Shown: positions 53,087 through 62,874, numbered from the stretch's first letter. The stretch: 64,000 nt of DNA from Micromonospora sp. PLK6-60 (GCF_019890675.1 NZ_JAIOAA010000002.1:124001-188000); one strand, 5' to 3'. Numbers and translations: made by a program. Notes: generated by a model not told the origin, from the sequence alone.

Positions 53087-53533
53087 GGCGGTCCACTCCC
53101 GTGGGGGCCAGGGGACAGGGAAAGGCGACGACGAACGGCCCCGGTCGGCGGGGCCGAGGGGCAGAACGCGGGCACACGATCGCACGCCGCCAGGGGTTCA
53201 TGTCGCCCCGTGACCGTTATGAATCCGTTATGTGCGGAGCGTGACCGTCCGATGTGGTGCCGGAAATTGATCATGCGTCCGGATTTGGTCCCACCGAATG
53301 CGGGACATGGGGGGATCTGGCCCTTTGGTGGCAACGCTTCCGATGTGACGGCTTCTTGCCCTAAAGAGACAGTGGCGCAGGTCACTTCGACGGCGGTCTA
53401 GTTACTCTCCGTTGCCTTGAGTGGGCGGCTCCTCCTGACGCAGAGTGCTCACGCACGTGCCCAACCGGCGCGTGTCCTGCTGCGGTTTTCCGCGCCCTCT
53501 TTTCGTTCTCGCGCTGGGTGGGAGTCGACGCGT
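53087..53533. promoter_or_regulatory. Divergent non-coding region between secreted protein and RHS genes
   Basis: 447 bp without a gene, and clearly lower in GC than its surroundings between ~53200 and 53420. It contains direct repeats GTGACCGT (near 53210 and 53240), CGTTATG (twice near 53215) and TCCGATGTG (near 53248 and 53339). These may be regulator sites for both genes. A clear -10 is not evident; AT-rich CTAGTTACT near 53398 is a candidate. Confidence 0.45.
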
Positions 53534-56500
53534 ATGCCTGGTACCGGTTTGCTGTCCCGGCGGTGGCCTGGCCGGGGGATCCCGACGGAGCCCGGTCGCC
53601 GTGCCCGGCGGCGTCGCGCCCGTACGGCCACGACCATGGCCCTGTCCATCACCCTGATCGCCACGATGCTGCCGGCGCCCGCCTGGGCGGTTCCCGGCGC
53701 CGGCATGAGCCGTGAAGGGCTCACCCTCCCGGGCATCCCGGCCAGCGAGCAGGTCGGCGAGGACGAGAGCGGCGAGAAGAACCTGACCACCGCGGACGAG
53801 GTCCCGGTCGAGCCGTACGAGCCGCAGGCCGTCACCCCGTGGCAGCAGGACAGCGGCGTGGTCGACCTGACCGGCGTGGCGGCCGGCGACTCCGTGCCGG
53901 TCGACGACCTGCCGGTCGCGCTCGGCGTGCCCGAGGGCGCCGACCCGGCCGCCCTGGCCGGCACCTGGAGCGTCGACCTGGCCGCCCCCGAGGCGTCCCA
54001 GGACGCCGGCGTCTCCGGCCTGATCATGAAGATCACCCCGCCGGACACCGCCGACCCGGCGGCCGAGGTCGCGCTCAGCGTGGACTCCACGCCCTTCGTC
54101 GACCTGTACGGCCCGCAGGCCGCCGACCGCTTCGGCGCGGTGCTGCTGCCCAACTGCGTCTACGACTCGCCCGAGACCGGCGACTGCGCCCCGGACGGCG
54201 GGGAGGAGCCGCCCGCGCCGCTGCGCACGCTGGCCAGCGACGTGGAGCTGGTGCCCGGCACGGAGGCCGGCTTCCGGGCCACCGCCGCCGGGGACGAGCC
54301 GACCCGGCGGGTCATCACCAGCACCGTGCCCGTCGGCCCGCTGCTCACCGGCCAGGACGCCGGGGAGACCGGCGCCCGTTCGCTCGGCGCGGCGGCGACC
54401 GACCCCAACGTCGTCGGCGTGCTGGACACCGGCGCCTCCTCCGGTGGCGACTTCACCGCCACCCCGCTGCTCTCCTCGGGTTCCTGGGCGGCCGGCGCCT
54501 CGTCCGGCGCGTTCACCTACTCGTACCAGGTGCAGGTGCCGGAGACCGCCGGCGGCCTGATGCCGAAGGTGGCCCTGGCGTACTCCTCGCAGTCCGCCGA
54601 CGGTCGCACCTCCGCCACCAACAACCAGGCCTCCTGGATCGGCGAGGGCTGGGACTACAACGCCGGGGCGATCACCCGCAGCTACGCGAACTGCCGGCAG
54701 GACTCCAAGAAGACCGGCGCCAACAACAAGGACCACCGCACCGCCGACCTCTGCTGGGGTTCGGACAACGCCACCCTGTCGCTGGCCGGGATGACCACCG
54801 AGCTGGTCTGGGACAAGAGCAAGCAGAGCTGGTTCACCGCCAACGGCGACGGCTCCACGGTCGAGCTGAAGAAGAACACCGCGCTGGCCAACGGCGACGC
54901 GGACGGCGAGTACTGGGTGGTCACCACCCGGGACGGCACCAAGTACCACTTCGGTCTCAACCGCCTGCCGGGCTGGTCGGACAACGGCTCCGCCGCCGAC
55001 GACCCGGTCACCAACTCGGTGCTCACCGTGCCGGTGTACGGCAACCACGTGGACGAGCCCTGCTACCAGGGCGCCGGGACGGACAAGTGGAAGGCGTCCT
55101 CCTGCACCCAGGCCTGGCGCTGGTCGCTCGACTACGTCGAGGACGTCCACGGCAACGCGATGAGCTTCTGGTGGGCCAAGGAGAAGAACTGGTACGCCAA
55201 GAACTTCAACTTCAAGGCGCCGGTCGAGTACGACCGGGGCGGCTACCTCACCCGGATCGACTACGGCCAGCGGCGCGACAGCCTGTTCTCGGCCGAGGCG
55301 CCGGCCCGCATCCGCTTCGAGGTGGCCGAGCGGTGCTACGCCGAGGGCGGCCTCGCCTGCACCGACGCGAACTTCGCCGCCAAGGACCCCGGCAAGTACC
55401 GCATCTGGTACGACACCCCGGCCGACCTGCGCTGCGAGTCCGGCAAGAAGTGCTGGAACGCCGGTCCTTCGTTCTTCAGCCGTAAGCGGCTGGACAAGAT
55501 CAGCACGTCGGCCCAGCGGCGCACCGACACCACCGCCCGCCAGGTGGTCGACGAGTACCAGCTCAAGCAGTCCTTCCCGATCCTGCGGACCGGCCCGAAC
55601 ACGGCGCTCTGGCTGGAGTCGGTCACCCGGACCGGCTACGGCCGCAACGGCACCACCGACGCGAAGGTCACCCTCAACCCGGTGCGCTTCGAGCCGAACG
55701 TCGAGGACATGCCGAACCGCGTCAAGCGGGACCACCGCCCCGGCTTCTCCCGGCTGCGCATCGCCCGGGTCATCAACGAGTACGGCGGCGAGACGGTCGT
55801 CACCTACCAGCAGCCCACCGGGGACTGCGCCACCGGCACCGGGCTACCCGGCAAGGCGGACACCGCCGAGCTGAAGGCCAACACCCGGCTCTGCTACCCG
55901 TCCTTCTGGCATCCGGACCCGGACGCCGAGCAGATCGACTGGTTCCACAAGTACGTGGTGGAATCCGTCGAGGAACTGCCAAACGTGGACGGCGCGTACA
56001 GCACCCTCACCCGGTACGCCTACGCCAAGGCCGGCTGGAAGCTCGCCGAGCAGGAGTTCACCAAGAAGTCCACCCGCACCTGGTCGCAGTTCGCCGGCTT
56101 CGAGCAGACCACCGTCGTCACCGGCGTGGACGACCCGACCATCGGCAGCAAGCGGACCAAGGCGGTCACCCGCTACTTCCGCGGCATGGGCGACGCGGTG
56201 TCGATGAAGGACATCACCGGCGCCGAGATCGCCAAGGACCGTGAGCCGTTCGCCGGCCGGGTCGCCGAGGAACTCACCTACGCCGACGCGGACGACGCCG
56301 ACACCAACTGGCTCACCCGCAGCGTCACCTTCCCGGCCGCGCAGCTGCTCGCCAGCCGCACCCGCGACGACGGGCTGACTCCGCTGGAGGCGTGGCGGGT
56401 CACCGAGCCGCGCCAGGTCTCGTACACGAAGTCGTCGGGCACCGGCGACGACACCCGCACGCTGCGCACCGTCGAGACGAAGACCACCTTCGAGACCACG

Positions 56501-59500
56501 TACGGCCTGCCGACGCAGATCGAGTCGCTGGGTGACACCGGCAAGACCGGCGACGAGTCCTGCACCTTCCTGGAATACCAGCACCAGACCGACAAGAACC
56601 TCATCGGACTGACCAGCCAGGTCCGCACCAGCCCGACCGCGTGCGGCGCGGCCACCTTCGACAACCTGAAGACGCTCAGCTCGGCGACCCGGGTCGCCTA
56701 CGACAGCCAGTCGTACGGCACCGCGCTCGGTGCGACGACCCGTGGCCTGGCCACCCAGACCTGGTCGCTGAAGGGCGACGGCTCGGGCTTCCAGAGCGAG
56801 GGCACCACCGGATTCGACGCCATCGGGCGGGTCGTCTCGGGTACGGACCCGGACGGCAAGACCTCGACGATCACCTACACCCCGGCCACCGGCCAGGCGT
56901 TCAGCGTCACCGAGCAGAACCCGCTCGGGCACAAGCAGACCCAGGAACTGGACCCCGGCCGCGCGGTCACCATCAAGACCACCGACATGAACAACCGGGT
57001 AAGCGAGGCGAGGTACGACCCGCTCGGCCGGCTGGTCGAGGGCTGGGCGCCTGGCCGTACCCCGTCACCCGCGGCCGTGCCGGACTTCAAGGCGGAGTAC
57101 GCCACCCCGCCCGGCAAGCCGCCGTACATCACCACCTTCAGCCGGGGCCACGAGGGCCGCACCCAGACCTCGGTCACCCTCTTCGACGGCCTGGGCCGGG
57201 AGCGGCAGTCCCAGGAGGAGGCCACCGGCGGCGGCCGGCTGATCACCGACACGCTGTACAACAGCTCCGGTGAGGTGTGGCAGACCAACAACGCCTACTT
57301 CACCGAGGGCTCCCCGGTCGGCACGCTGTTCACGCCGCTGGCCGACACCGCCGTGCCGAACGCCACCCGCTACACCTACGACGGCCTTGGCCGGGTCACC
57401 CAGGAGCTGCCGGTCCTGCGCGGCGTCGACCAGCCGGCGCGGGCCACCCTCTACACCTACGGCGCCGACCACTCGTCGGTGATCAACCCAGCCGGCGCCG
57501 CCTCCTACCGTCTGTTCAGTGACGCGCTGGGGCGGACCAGCCGGCTGGACACCTTCACCGACGCCGGTCGCAGCACGTTCACCTCTATGCGGTACGAGTA
57601 CGACGCGCGAGGCCAGTTGGCGAAGGCGACCAACTCCGCCGACCCGAGTCACCCGTGGTCGTGGTCGTACGACCAGCGGGGACGGCTGCTGACGGCGGCC
57701 GACCCGGACGCGGGCTCCACTCGGATCACCTACGATCATCGGGACCGGCAGCTGACTGTCACCAACGCTCGTGACGTCACGGTCTGGTACGGCTACGACG
57801 AACTGTCCCGCCCAAGGCAGCAGCGACTCGGCAGCAGTGCCGGTGCGCTCCTGGCCGAGTACACGTACGACACCGTGGCCGGGGGCAAGGGCCTGCCCGC
57901 GACCGCCACCCGCTACACCGACGGCCTGCCCTATACGCAGTCCATCGGCGGCTACACCAACGACTACCAGCCGACGTCGACCACACTGACGTTGCCACAG
58001 TCGGTCGCCGACACCTGGGGGTTGCCGGCCTCCTACCGGTACGACTACACGTACACCGACACCGGCCTGCTGGAATCGACCAGTCTGCCCGCTCTAGGCA
58101 GCCTGCCGGCCGAGAAGATGCTCGTCCGCTACACCAAGGACGGCCTGCCGCTGTCGGTTTCCGGCAAGGACTGGTACGGCTCAGAAACGGTCTACTCGCC
58201 GTACGGGCAGGTCCTGCGCTCGACCCTGGGCGCGCAGCCGTACCGGGTGTGGACCATGGCCAGTTACGACGACGCCAGCGGCGCCCTCACCGACCAGCAG
58301 GTCTATCGCGAGCAGACCGGCGACAAGTCGCTGGTCGGCGGGAACCTCGTCTCGCACCGTTCCTACTGGTACGACAACGCGGGCAACGTCACGTCGATCC
58401 GTGAGCGCTCCCTCGGCATCGAGGAGCGGCAGTGCTTCCGGTACGACACGGTGGGCCAGCTGACCACGGCCTGGACCGCCAAGGACCAGGCGTCCTGCCA
58501 GGCCGACCCGGCCGGTGCCACCGTGGCGGCCGGCCCGGACAACGCCGGGTACTGGCAGCAGTACGAGTACGACCTGCTCGGCAACCGCAAGAAGCTGGTG
58601 GAGAAGGACCTGACGGGCAACACCGCCAAGGACGCCACCACCACCTACACCTACGGCAAGGTCGACGGCAGTCAGCCGCGCACGCTGACCAAGGTGAGCA
58701 AGAGCTACGTGACCCCGGCGGGGGCGGCGGTCACCGCCGCGGCGGAGCGGCTGTACGAGCTGACCGGTGAGACGAAGTCGGTCACGTCAGTGGAGAACGG
58801 CGACCAGCAGACGCTCTCCTGGACCTACGACGGCCAGGTCGAGCGGATCGCCGGCCAGGGCGGCAAGGGCAAGACCGCCTATCTGGGTCCGGCGAACAAG
58901 TGCATCGATCTCACCGGCGGCCTCGCGGCGGCCGACCAGCCGATCCAGCTGTACTCGTGCAACGAGTCGGTGGCCCAGAAGTGGACCTTCAACCCGGCCC
59001 CGGGGCAGGGCAACGCCAACCTGGGCACCCTGTCGGTCTACGACAACTGGTGCGTACAGCCGGCCGCCAACACGGCCGGCTCGGCCTTCCGGGTGCAGAA
59101 GTGCGACGGGTCGGCCGGGCAGCGCATCGAACGCACCGCATCCGGTCAGCTCAAGCACACCGCGTCCGGCCTCTGCCTCGCGGTCAAGGACGGGGCGACG
59201 GCGAACGGCACTCCACTCGTGCTGGCGACCTGCGACAGCGCCGCGGCGGCGCAGCAGTGGGCGGCGCAGAACGAGACCCGGCACATCTACGGTCCCGACG
59301 GTGGCCGACTCCTGACCCTGCAGGACCGACAGGCCACGCTGCGCCTCGGCGAGTCCCAGCTCACCGTGCAGAAGGGCGGGGTGCTGGTCAACAGCCAGCG
59401 CGCGTACACGGCGCCTGGTGGCTCGGTGTTGCGCTACTCGTACGGCACGGCGGCGTCGACGCTGGTCGCCCTGGCCGGTGACCATCAGGGCAGCCCGTAT

Positions 59501-61306
59501 GCGGAGGTGGCCCTCAACGGCGGCATGGCCACCCGGATCCGCAAGCAGGATCCGTTCGGCAACCAGCGGGGCACCGACCCGCTCGGTATCAACATGAAGA
59601 CGCCGACCGGTTTCCTCGGCGCGGTCCGCGACGACGCCTCCGGCTACACGCCGCTCGGTGCCCGCCTGTACGACCCGGCCGTAGGCCGCTTCCTCTCCGT
59701 GGACCCGATCCTGGACGTGGGAGACCCCGCGCAGGCGAACGGGTACTCCTACGCCCACAACAACCCGGTGACGTTCTCCGACCCGAGCGGTCTGTCGGTC
59801 TCGCTGAACGCCTCGGAGATGGCGGCGGCGCTGGCCGGCGCCGGCCTGTCGGCCGCGCAGGTGGCCCAGGCGCAGTCCACCATGGGCCGCTCGCTGATGT
59901 CGGTGATCCTCGACTCGGCCTGGTACATCCTCAAGGAGTTCATCGGGATCAACGACGCCATCAACTGCTTCGGCGGGGACATGTGGTCGTGCGGCAGCCT
60001 CATCATCGGGGCGATTCCATGGGCGAAGCTCGGCAAGATCCCGGCCGTCATCAAGGCCGTAAACCGGGTCATCGACGCGATCCAGGCATGGCGCGTGGCG
60101 AAGAAGGCGGCTGAGGCGGTCCTGGCGGCGGCCAAGGCGGCGGAACGGGCGGCGCTCAACGCTAAGAAGGCGGCGATCGAGCGCGCGAAGAAGGCAGCGC
60201 AGGCCGCGAAGAAGAAGGCGGCCGAGAAGGCCAGCACGACGAGTAATCGCGCTGCTCAAGCCACGAAGAAGACCGGCAACCCAGTCCAGAAACAGGCTCA
60301 GGCGAGGGCCAACCCGAAGGGCTCCTCCGCCGCCTCCGGCAGCAGCCGGAAGCCGACCGGCGGTGGCAAGAGCTCCGGCGGTGGCAAGAGCTCCGGCGGT
60401 GGCAAGGAGACGTCCAAGCCGGGGGGCAGCTCGGGCGGATCCGCGCGCAGCAACGGCGGTTCCAGCGGTGGTGGCGGCACCGGACGCGCCGGCGGCGCCG
60501 ACTCGTGCCTGAGGAACAGCTTCGTCCCGGGCACCAAGGTGGTCATGGCCGACGGCTCCACCAAGCCGATCGAGGACGTGAAGCCGGGCGACAAGGTCAA
60601 GGTCACCGATCCCGAGACCGGCCGCACCAAGGCGGAGACGGTCACCGCAGCGATCAAGGGTGACGGCGTCAAGCACCTGGTAAAGGTCACCGTCGACACC
60701 GACGGGGCGCGGGGCCCGGCTACCGCCGAGGTCACCGCCACCGCCGGCCACCCGTTCTGGGTGCCGGAGCTCGGCGAGTGGATCCACGCGACCGACCTGC
60801 GCTCCGGCCAGTGGCTGCGGACCAGCGCGGGGACCCGCGTGCAGATCACGGGGGTGGAGCGTTGGACCACCCCGCGCGCCGTCGTACACAACCTGACCGT
60901 CGCCAACGTCCACACGTACTATGTGGTGGCCGGCAGCTCTCCGGTGCTGGTCCACAACTGCGAGTGGACGAGTGACGGAAACCTGTTCGATCACTTCGAC
61001 AAGCACGTGCAGGGTGTCGGCAAGGAGGGCGGCGTCGGGGACATGAAGAACTTCCTGGACGACGCCAACGGGGACGTCGACCTGGCCCTGGAGGCATACG
61101 AGAACGCTTCCCGGAACTTCATGTGCACCTGCAAGGGGATGAACGTTCCGGAGGGCGTGAAGCAGCAGTTCCGCGACTCGGACGGCGCGTTGGTGCGCGT
61201 CAACATCAACACCGGGGAGTTGGGCGTGCTCGGCGACAACGGGATCGTCACCTACTTCAGAGCCGACAATCCTCTTGCCGAATACCTCAAGGAACTCGGA
61301 AAGTAG
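53534..61306 (+). CDS. RHS-repeat polymorphic toxin with ricin, HINT and C-terminal toxin domains
   Basis: 2590 aa. An N-terminal signal peptide with a long Arg-rich n-region ends near A52 (PAPAWA). Residues ~300-900 are SpvB/TcB-like (VALAYSSQSADGRTSATNNQ, SWIGEGWDYNAG). YD/RHS repeats span ~1050-1760 (YTYDGLGRVTQELP, YEYDARGQLAK, YDQRGRLLTAAD). A ricin B lectin domain sits at ~1779-1914 (KCIDLTGGLAAADQPIQLYS, QKW, two QxW-type repeats). The RHS core (YDPAVGRFLSVDP, NNPVTFSDPSGL) ends near 2085, followed by an Ala/Lys coiled coil and Gly/Ser linker, HINT (2325-2476, C2325 and terminal HNC) and a 114-residue toxin. ATG 53534 has GGGAG upstream; earlier in-frame starts are weaker. Confidence 0.88.
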   Translation: MPGTGLLSRRWPGRGIPTEPGRRARRRRARTATTMALSITLIATMLPAPAWAVPGAGMSREGLTLPGIPASEQVGEDESGEKNLTTADEVPVEPYEPQAVTPWQQDSGVVDLTGVAAGDSVPVDDLPVALGVPEGADPAALAGTWSVDLAAPEASQDAGVSGLIMKITPPDTADPAAEVALSVDSTPFVDLYGPQAADRFGAVLLPNCVYDSPETGDCAPDGGEEPPAPLRTLASDVELVPGTEAGFRATAAGDEPTRRVITSTVPVGPLLTGQDAGETGARSLGAAATDPNVVGVLDTGASSGGDFTATPLLSSGSWAAGASSGAFTYSYQVQVPETAGGLMPKVALAYSSQSADGRTSATNNQASWIGEGWDYNAGAITRSYANCRQDSKKTGANNKDHRTADLCWGSDNATLSLAGMTTELVWDKSKQSWFTANGDGSTVELKKNTALANGDADGEYWVVTTRDGTKYHFGLNRLPGWSDNGSAADDPVTNSVLTVPVYGNHVDEPCYQGAGTDKWKASSCTQAWRWSLDYVEDVHGNAMSFWWAKEKNWYAKNFNFKAPVEYDRGGYLTRIDYGQRRDSLFSAEAPARIRFEVAERCYAEGGLACTDANFAAKDPGKYRIWYDTPADLRCESGKKCWNAGPSFFSRKRLDKISTSAQRRTDTTARQVVDEYQLKQSFPILRTGPNTALWLESVTRTGYGRNGTTDAKVTLNPVRFEPNVEDMPNRVKRDHRPGFSRLRIARVINEYGGETVVTYQQPTGDCATGTGLPGKADTAELKANTRLCYPSFWHPDPDAEQIDWFHKYVVESVEELPNVDGAYSTLTRYAYAKAGWKLAEQEFTKKSTRTWSQFAGFEQTTVVTGVDDPTIGSKRTKAVTRYFRGMGDAVSMKDITGAEIAKDREPFAGRVAEELTYADADDADTNWLTRSVTFPAAQLLASRTRDDGLTPLEAWRVTEPRQVSYTKSSGTGDDTRTLRTVETKTTFETTYGLPTQIESLGDTGKTGDESCTFLEYQHQTDKNLIGLTSQVRTSPTACGAATFDNLKTLSSATRVAYDSQSYGTALGATTRGLATQTWSLKGDGSGFQSEGTTGFDAIGRVVSGTDPDGKTSTITYTPATGQAFSVTEQNPLGHKQTQELDPGRAVTIKTTDMNNRVSEARYDPLGRLVEGWAPGRTPSPAAVPDFKAEYATPPGKPPYITTFSRGHEGRTQTSVTLFDGLGRERQSQEEATGGGRLITDTLYNSSGEVWQTNNAYFTEGSPVGTLFTPLADTAVPNATRYTYDGLGRVTQELPVLRGVDQPARATLYTYGADHSSVINPAGAASYRLFSDALGRTSRLDTFTDAGRSTFTSMRYEYDARGQLAKATNSADPSHPWSWSYDQRGRLLTAADPDAGSTRITYDHRDRQLTVTNARDVTVWYGYDELSRPRQQRLGSSAGALLAEYTYDTVAGGKGLPATATRYTDGLPYTQSIGGYTNDYQPTSTTLTLPQSVADTWGLPASYRYDYTYTDTGLLESTSLPALGSLPAEKMLVRYTKDGLPLSVSGKDWYGSETVYSPYGQVLRSTLGAQPYRVWTMASYDDASGALTDQQVYREQTGDKSLVGGNLVSHRSYWYDNAGNVTSIRERSLGIEERQCFRYDTVGQLTTAWTAKDQASCQADPAGATVAAGPDNAGYWQQYEYDLLGNRKKLVEKDLTGNTAKDATTTYTYGKVDGSQPRTLTKVSKSYVTPAGAAVTAAAERLYELTGETKSVTSVENGDQQTLSWTYDGQVERIAGQGGKGKTAYLGPANKCIDLTGGLAAADQPIQLYSCNESVAQKWTFNPAPGQGNANLGTLSVYDNWCVQPAANTAGSAFRVQKCDGSAGQRIERTASGQLKHTASGLCLAVKDGATANGTPLVLATCDSAAAAQQWAAQNETRHIYGPDGGRLLTLQDRQATLRLGESQLTVQKGGVLVNSQRAYTAPGGSVLRYSYGTAASTLVALAGDHQGSPYAEVALNGGMATRIRKQDPFGNQRGTDPLGINMKTPTGFLGAVRDDASGYTPLGARLYDPAVGRFLSVDPILDVGDPAQANGYSYAHNNPVTFSDPSGLSVSLNASEMAAALAGAGLSAAQVAQAQSTMGRSLMSVILDSAWYILKEFIGINDAINCFGGDMWSCGSLIIGAIPWAKLGKIPAVIKAVNRVIDAIQAWRVAKKAAEAVLAAAKAAERAALNAKKAAIERAKKAAQAAKKKAAEKASTTSNRAAQATKKTGNPVQKQAQARANPKGSSAASGSSRKPTGGGKSSGGGKSSGGGKETSKPGGSSGGSARSNGGSSGGGGTGRAGGADSCLRNSFVPGTKVVMADGSTKPIEDVKPGDKVKVTDPETGRTKAETVTAAIKGDGVKHLVKVTVDTDGARGPATAEVTATAGHPFWVPELGEWIHATDLRSGQWLRTSAGTRVQITGVERWTTPRAVVHNLTVANVHTYYVVAGSSPVLVHNCEWTSDGNLFDHFDKHVQGVGKEGGVGDMKNFLDDANGDVDLALEAYENASRNFMCTCKGMNVPEGVKQQFRDSDGALVRVNINTGELGVLGDNGIVTYFRADNPLAEYLKELGK
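60359..60411 (+). repeat. In-gene 18-bp repeat encoding GGGKSS
   Basis: Nearly three exact 18-bp units in the linker just before the HINT domain of the RHS protein. Confidence 0.85.
60962..61303 (+). other. C-terminal toxin domain of the RHS protein
   Basis: 114 residues after HINT: FDHFDKHVQGVG near the start, a helical centre with the pair CTC (FMCTCKGMN), then LVRVNINTGELGVLGDNGIV followed by TYFR. The order H/K motif, helices, Arg-containing strand and final T-x-F/Y-R strand is reminiscent of BECR-fold RNase toxins. That assignment is by eye and weak; the boundary after HNC is firm. Confidence 0.6.
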
Positions 61307-61310
61307 CGAC

Positions 61311-62198
61311 GTGTTCTTCGGCCCCGGCGAGCTGGTCGGCTGTTTGAGTCGGTTTCTGGAACCGACGTCGAACGGTCGTCGACCGGCTCGCCGGGTGGCC
61401 TTCACGGCCCTCGCCGCCCGGGACTGCGTTGAGGGAGTGCTCACCCGGCACCATCCCTCCGCCCAGCGGCTACGGGATCGGACAGAGGGCTTCGACGAGA
61501 CCCTCGGTGTGCTCGCATCGGGTGCCGCGACAGGTGTCGGTTGGTGGTGGGCGGCCCTGCCACCGCCCCCCGTCCGCCCTCCCGAGGTGGGGTCCGCCGG
61601 GCTGTCCGCTGTGGTCGATTTGATCTGGACGGCTTGCGTCCGGGCGGGTCTGGCACCCTTCGACGAATTGACCTTCGGCCTGCCGGTCGACGGCGAGTTC
61701 GCCGGTCGCCTGCGTTTCGACGTGGTCACCGTCGACCCGGTCGTCATCCGTCCCTGGGTCGACCTGAGTCTCGTCCCGGTCGAGCACGCCTATTACGAAC
61801 TGCTTGGGGCGGCGCCGCCGGAAGTGTTCACGTCGACCGCCAGTGCAGCGGTCGGACGCCTCCGGCCGGTCGGCGTGCACATCACATCCCGGGCGGGCAC
61901 CGAGGCGACGGCCGCGACCGTCAGTCGCCACGTCGAGGCATTCCTCGACGTCCTGGCCGGGATGTCGGGCCTCTCGTCCCTGGAGGAGCTGTGGCGATCC
62001 GGGCGTCATGGCACCTCCCGACACGGCGAGTGGCGCCCGCCGCTCGCGCTTGCTGTCGACGGGAGAATCGGCGAGGCGAGGACGGCGCTGCGGGAGTTGG
62101 TCGCGCGGACCGCGCGACGTCCGCACAGCAGGGCGGCACACGAGAACAGGCGATTCGCCGGGTGGCTCGTTGATCGGTATCTCGACCGGGCGTCATGA
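61311..62198 (+). CDS. Candidate immunity protein, family not recognised
   Basis: 295 aa. It starts 4 bp after the RHS toxin stop with GGAAAG upstream of the GTG at 61311, the place where immunity genes of polymorphic toxins normally lie. It has no signal peptide or membrane segment and looks like a soluble alpha/beta protein (GVGWWWAALPPPPVRPPEVG; VDLIWTACVRAGLAPFDELT; helical C-terminus with TARRPHSRAAHENRRFAGWL). I cannot place it in a known immunity family, and at 295 aa it is larger than many. Codon use is slightly less GC-biased than the flanks. Its stop overlaps the convergent next gene. Confidence 0.65.
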   Translation: MFFGPGELVGCLSRFLEPTSNGRRPARRVAFTALAARDCVEGVLTRHHPSAQRLRDRTEGFDETLGVLASGAATGVGWWWAALPPPPVRPPEVGSAGLSAVVDLIWTACVRAGLAPFDELTFGLPVDGEFAGRLRFDVVTVDPVVIRPWVDLSLVPVEHAYYELLGAAPPEVFTSTASAAVGRLRPVGVHITSRAGTEATAATVSRHVEAFLDVLAGMSGLSSLEELWRSGRHGTSRHGEWRPPLALAVDGRIGEARTALRELVARTARRPHSRAAHENRRFAGWLVDRYLDRAS

Positions 62199-62489
62199 CC
62201 CGCCGTCCGCGTGTCCCGTCCCGTGCTGATGCCACGGTCGGGTCCAGCCGATGAACCGGGCGAAGAACTCCGCCGGATTCACCTCGTCGGGCCGTACCCG
62301 CAGCCGGTCGGCCACCGCGTCGTGCAGCAGCGTGCAGAGATAGACGGCCAGCCCGGGCCGGTCGTCGGCGTAGTCGGCGCGCAGGGCCAGCTTCGCCGGC
62401 TGGCAGGGCCACGGCGCGGCGCACACCCGGCAGCGCCAGGTCGGCCGGGCGGCGACGTGCCGCCGCAGGTCGGCGAGGGAGACGCTCAT
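62193..62489 (-). CDS. Small conserved protein with CxxC motif
   Basis: 98 aa. It starts MSVSLADLRRHVAARPTWRC and has a CRVCAAPWPC cysteine cluster near residue 20 that could bind metal, then an alpha-helical part (YLCTLLHDAVADRL, PAEFFARFIGW). Related sequences sit beside XRE/DUF397 regulators in Micromonospora-type genomes and are sometimes labelled flavin reductase; the sequence gives no support for that. ATG overlaps the stop of the upstream gene (ATGA). Its 3' end overlaps the candidate immunity gene by 6 bp. Confidence 0.7.
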   Translation of the reverse strand: MSVSLADLRRHVAARPTWRCRVCAAPWPCQPAKLALRADYADDRPGLAVYLCTLLHDAVADRLRVRPDEVNPAEFFARFIGWTRPWHQHGTGHADGGS

Positions 62490-62737
62490 CCCTGGTCACC
62501 GGCCGCGCCCCGGCGCAGCGCCGCGACCCGGACCAGCGCGGTCCGGGTACGCCCACCGGCCGCCTCGGTGCCGTCGGGTCGCAGCTCCACGCCGGTCAGC
62601 TCCACCCATTCCAGTTGGGGATGGTCCAGCCCGGCCGGCTCCCGGGTGACGCGCAGCCGCAGCGGCCCGACGCCGTAGCAGTAGTCCGCCTCGGGCACGG
62701 TCACTGTTTGCCCGAGAAACGGAAAACGGTGGTCCAT
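62486..62737 (-). CDS. Small protein of unknown function
   Basis: 83 aa, not recognised. It is mostly beta-like (FPFLGQTVTVPEADYCYGVG, LRLRVTREP, WVELTGVELRPDG). The ATG at 62737 is chosen because GAGGGGAG lies 9 nt upstream; an in-frame start 30 nt earlier has no support. It is first in a two-gene unit with the CxxC protein and is divergent from the XRE regulator, across a gap with phased repeats. Confidence 0.6.
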   Translation of the reverse strand: MDHRFPFLGQTVTVPEADYCYGVGPLRLRVTREPAGLDHPQLEWVELTGVELRPDGTEAAGGRTRTALVRVAALRRGAAGDQG

Positions 62738-62874
62738 CGGCTTGCTCCCCTCGCCGCGCCTGCTCACACTCTGCTGTGGACGTGACTACGGTCGGAAGGT
62801 GCCGCGAGCCCTCATTGCCGCCTGTGCCGGTGGGGCGCGGCCCCGTGAACCGGCGGTGAGGATCGGGCGCGGCC

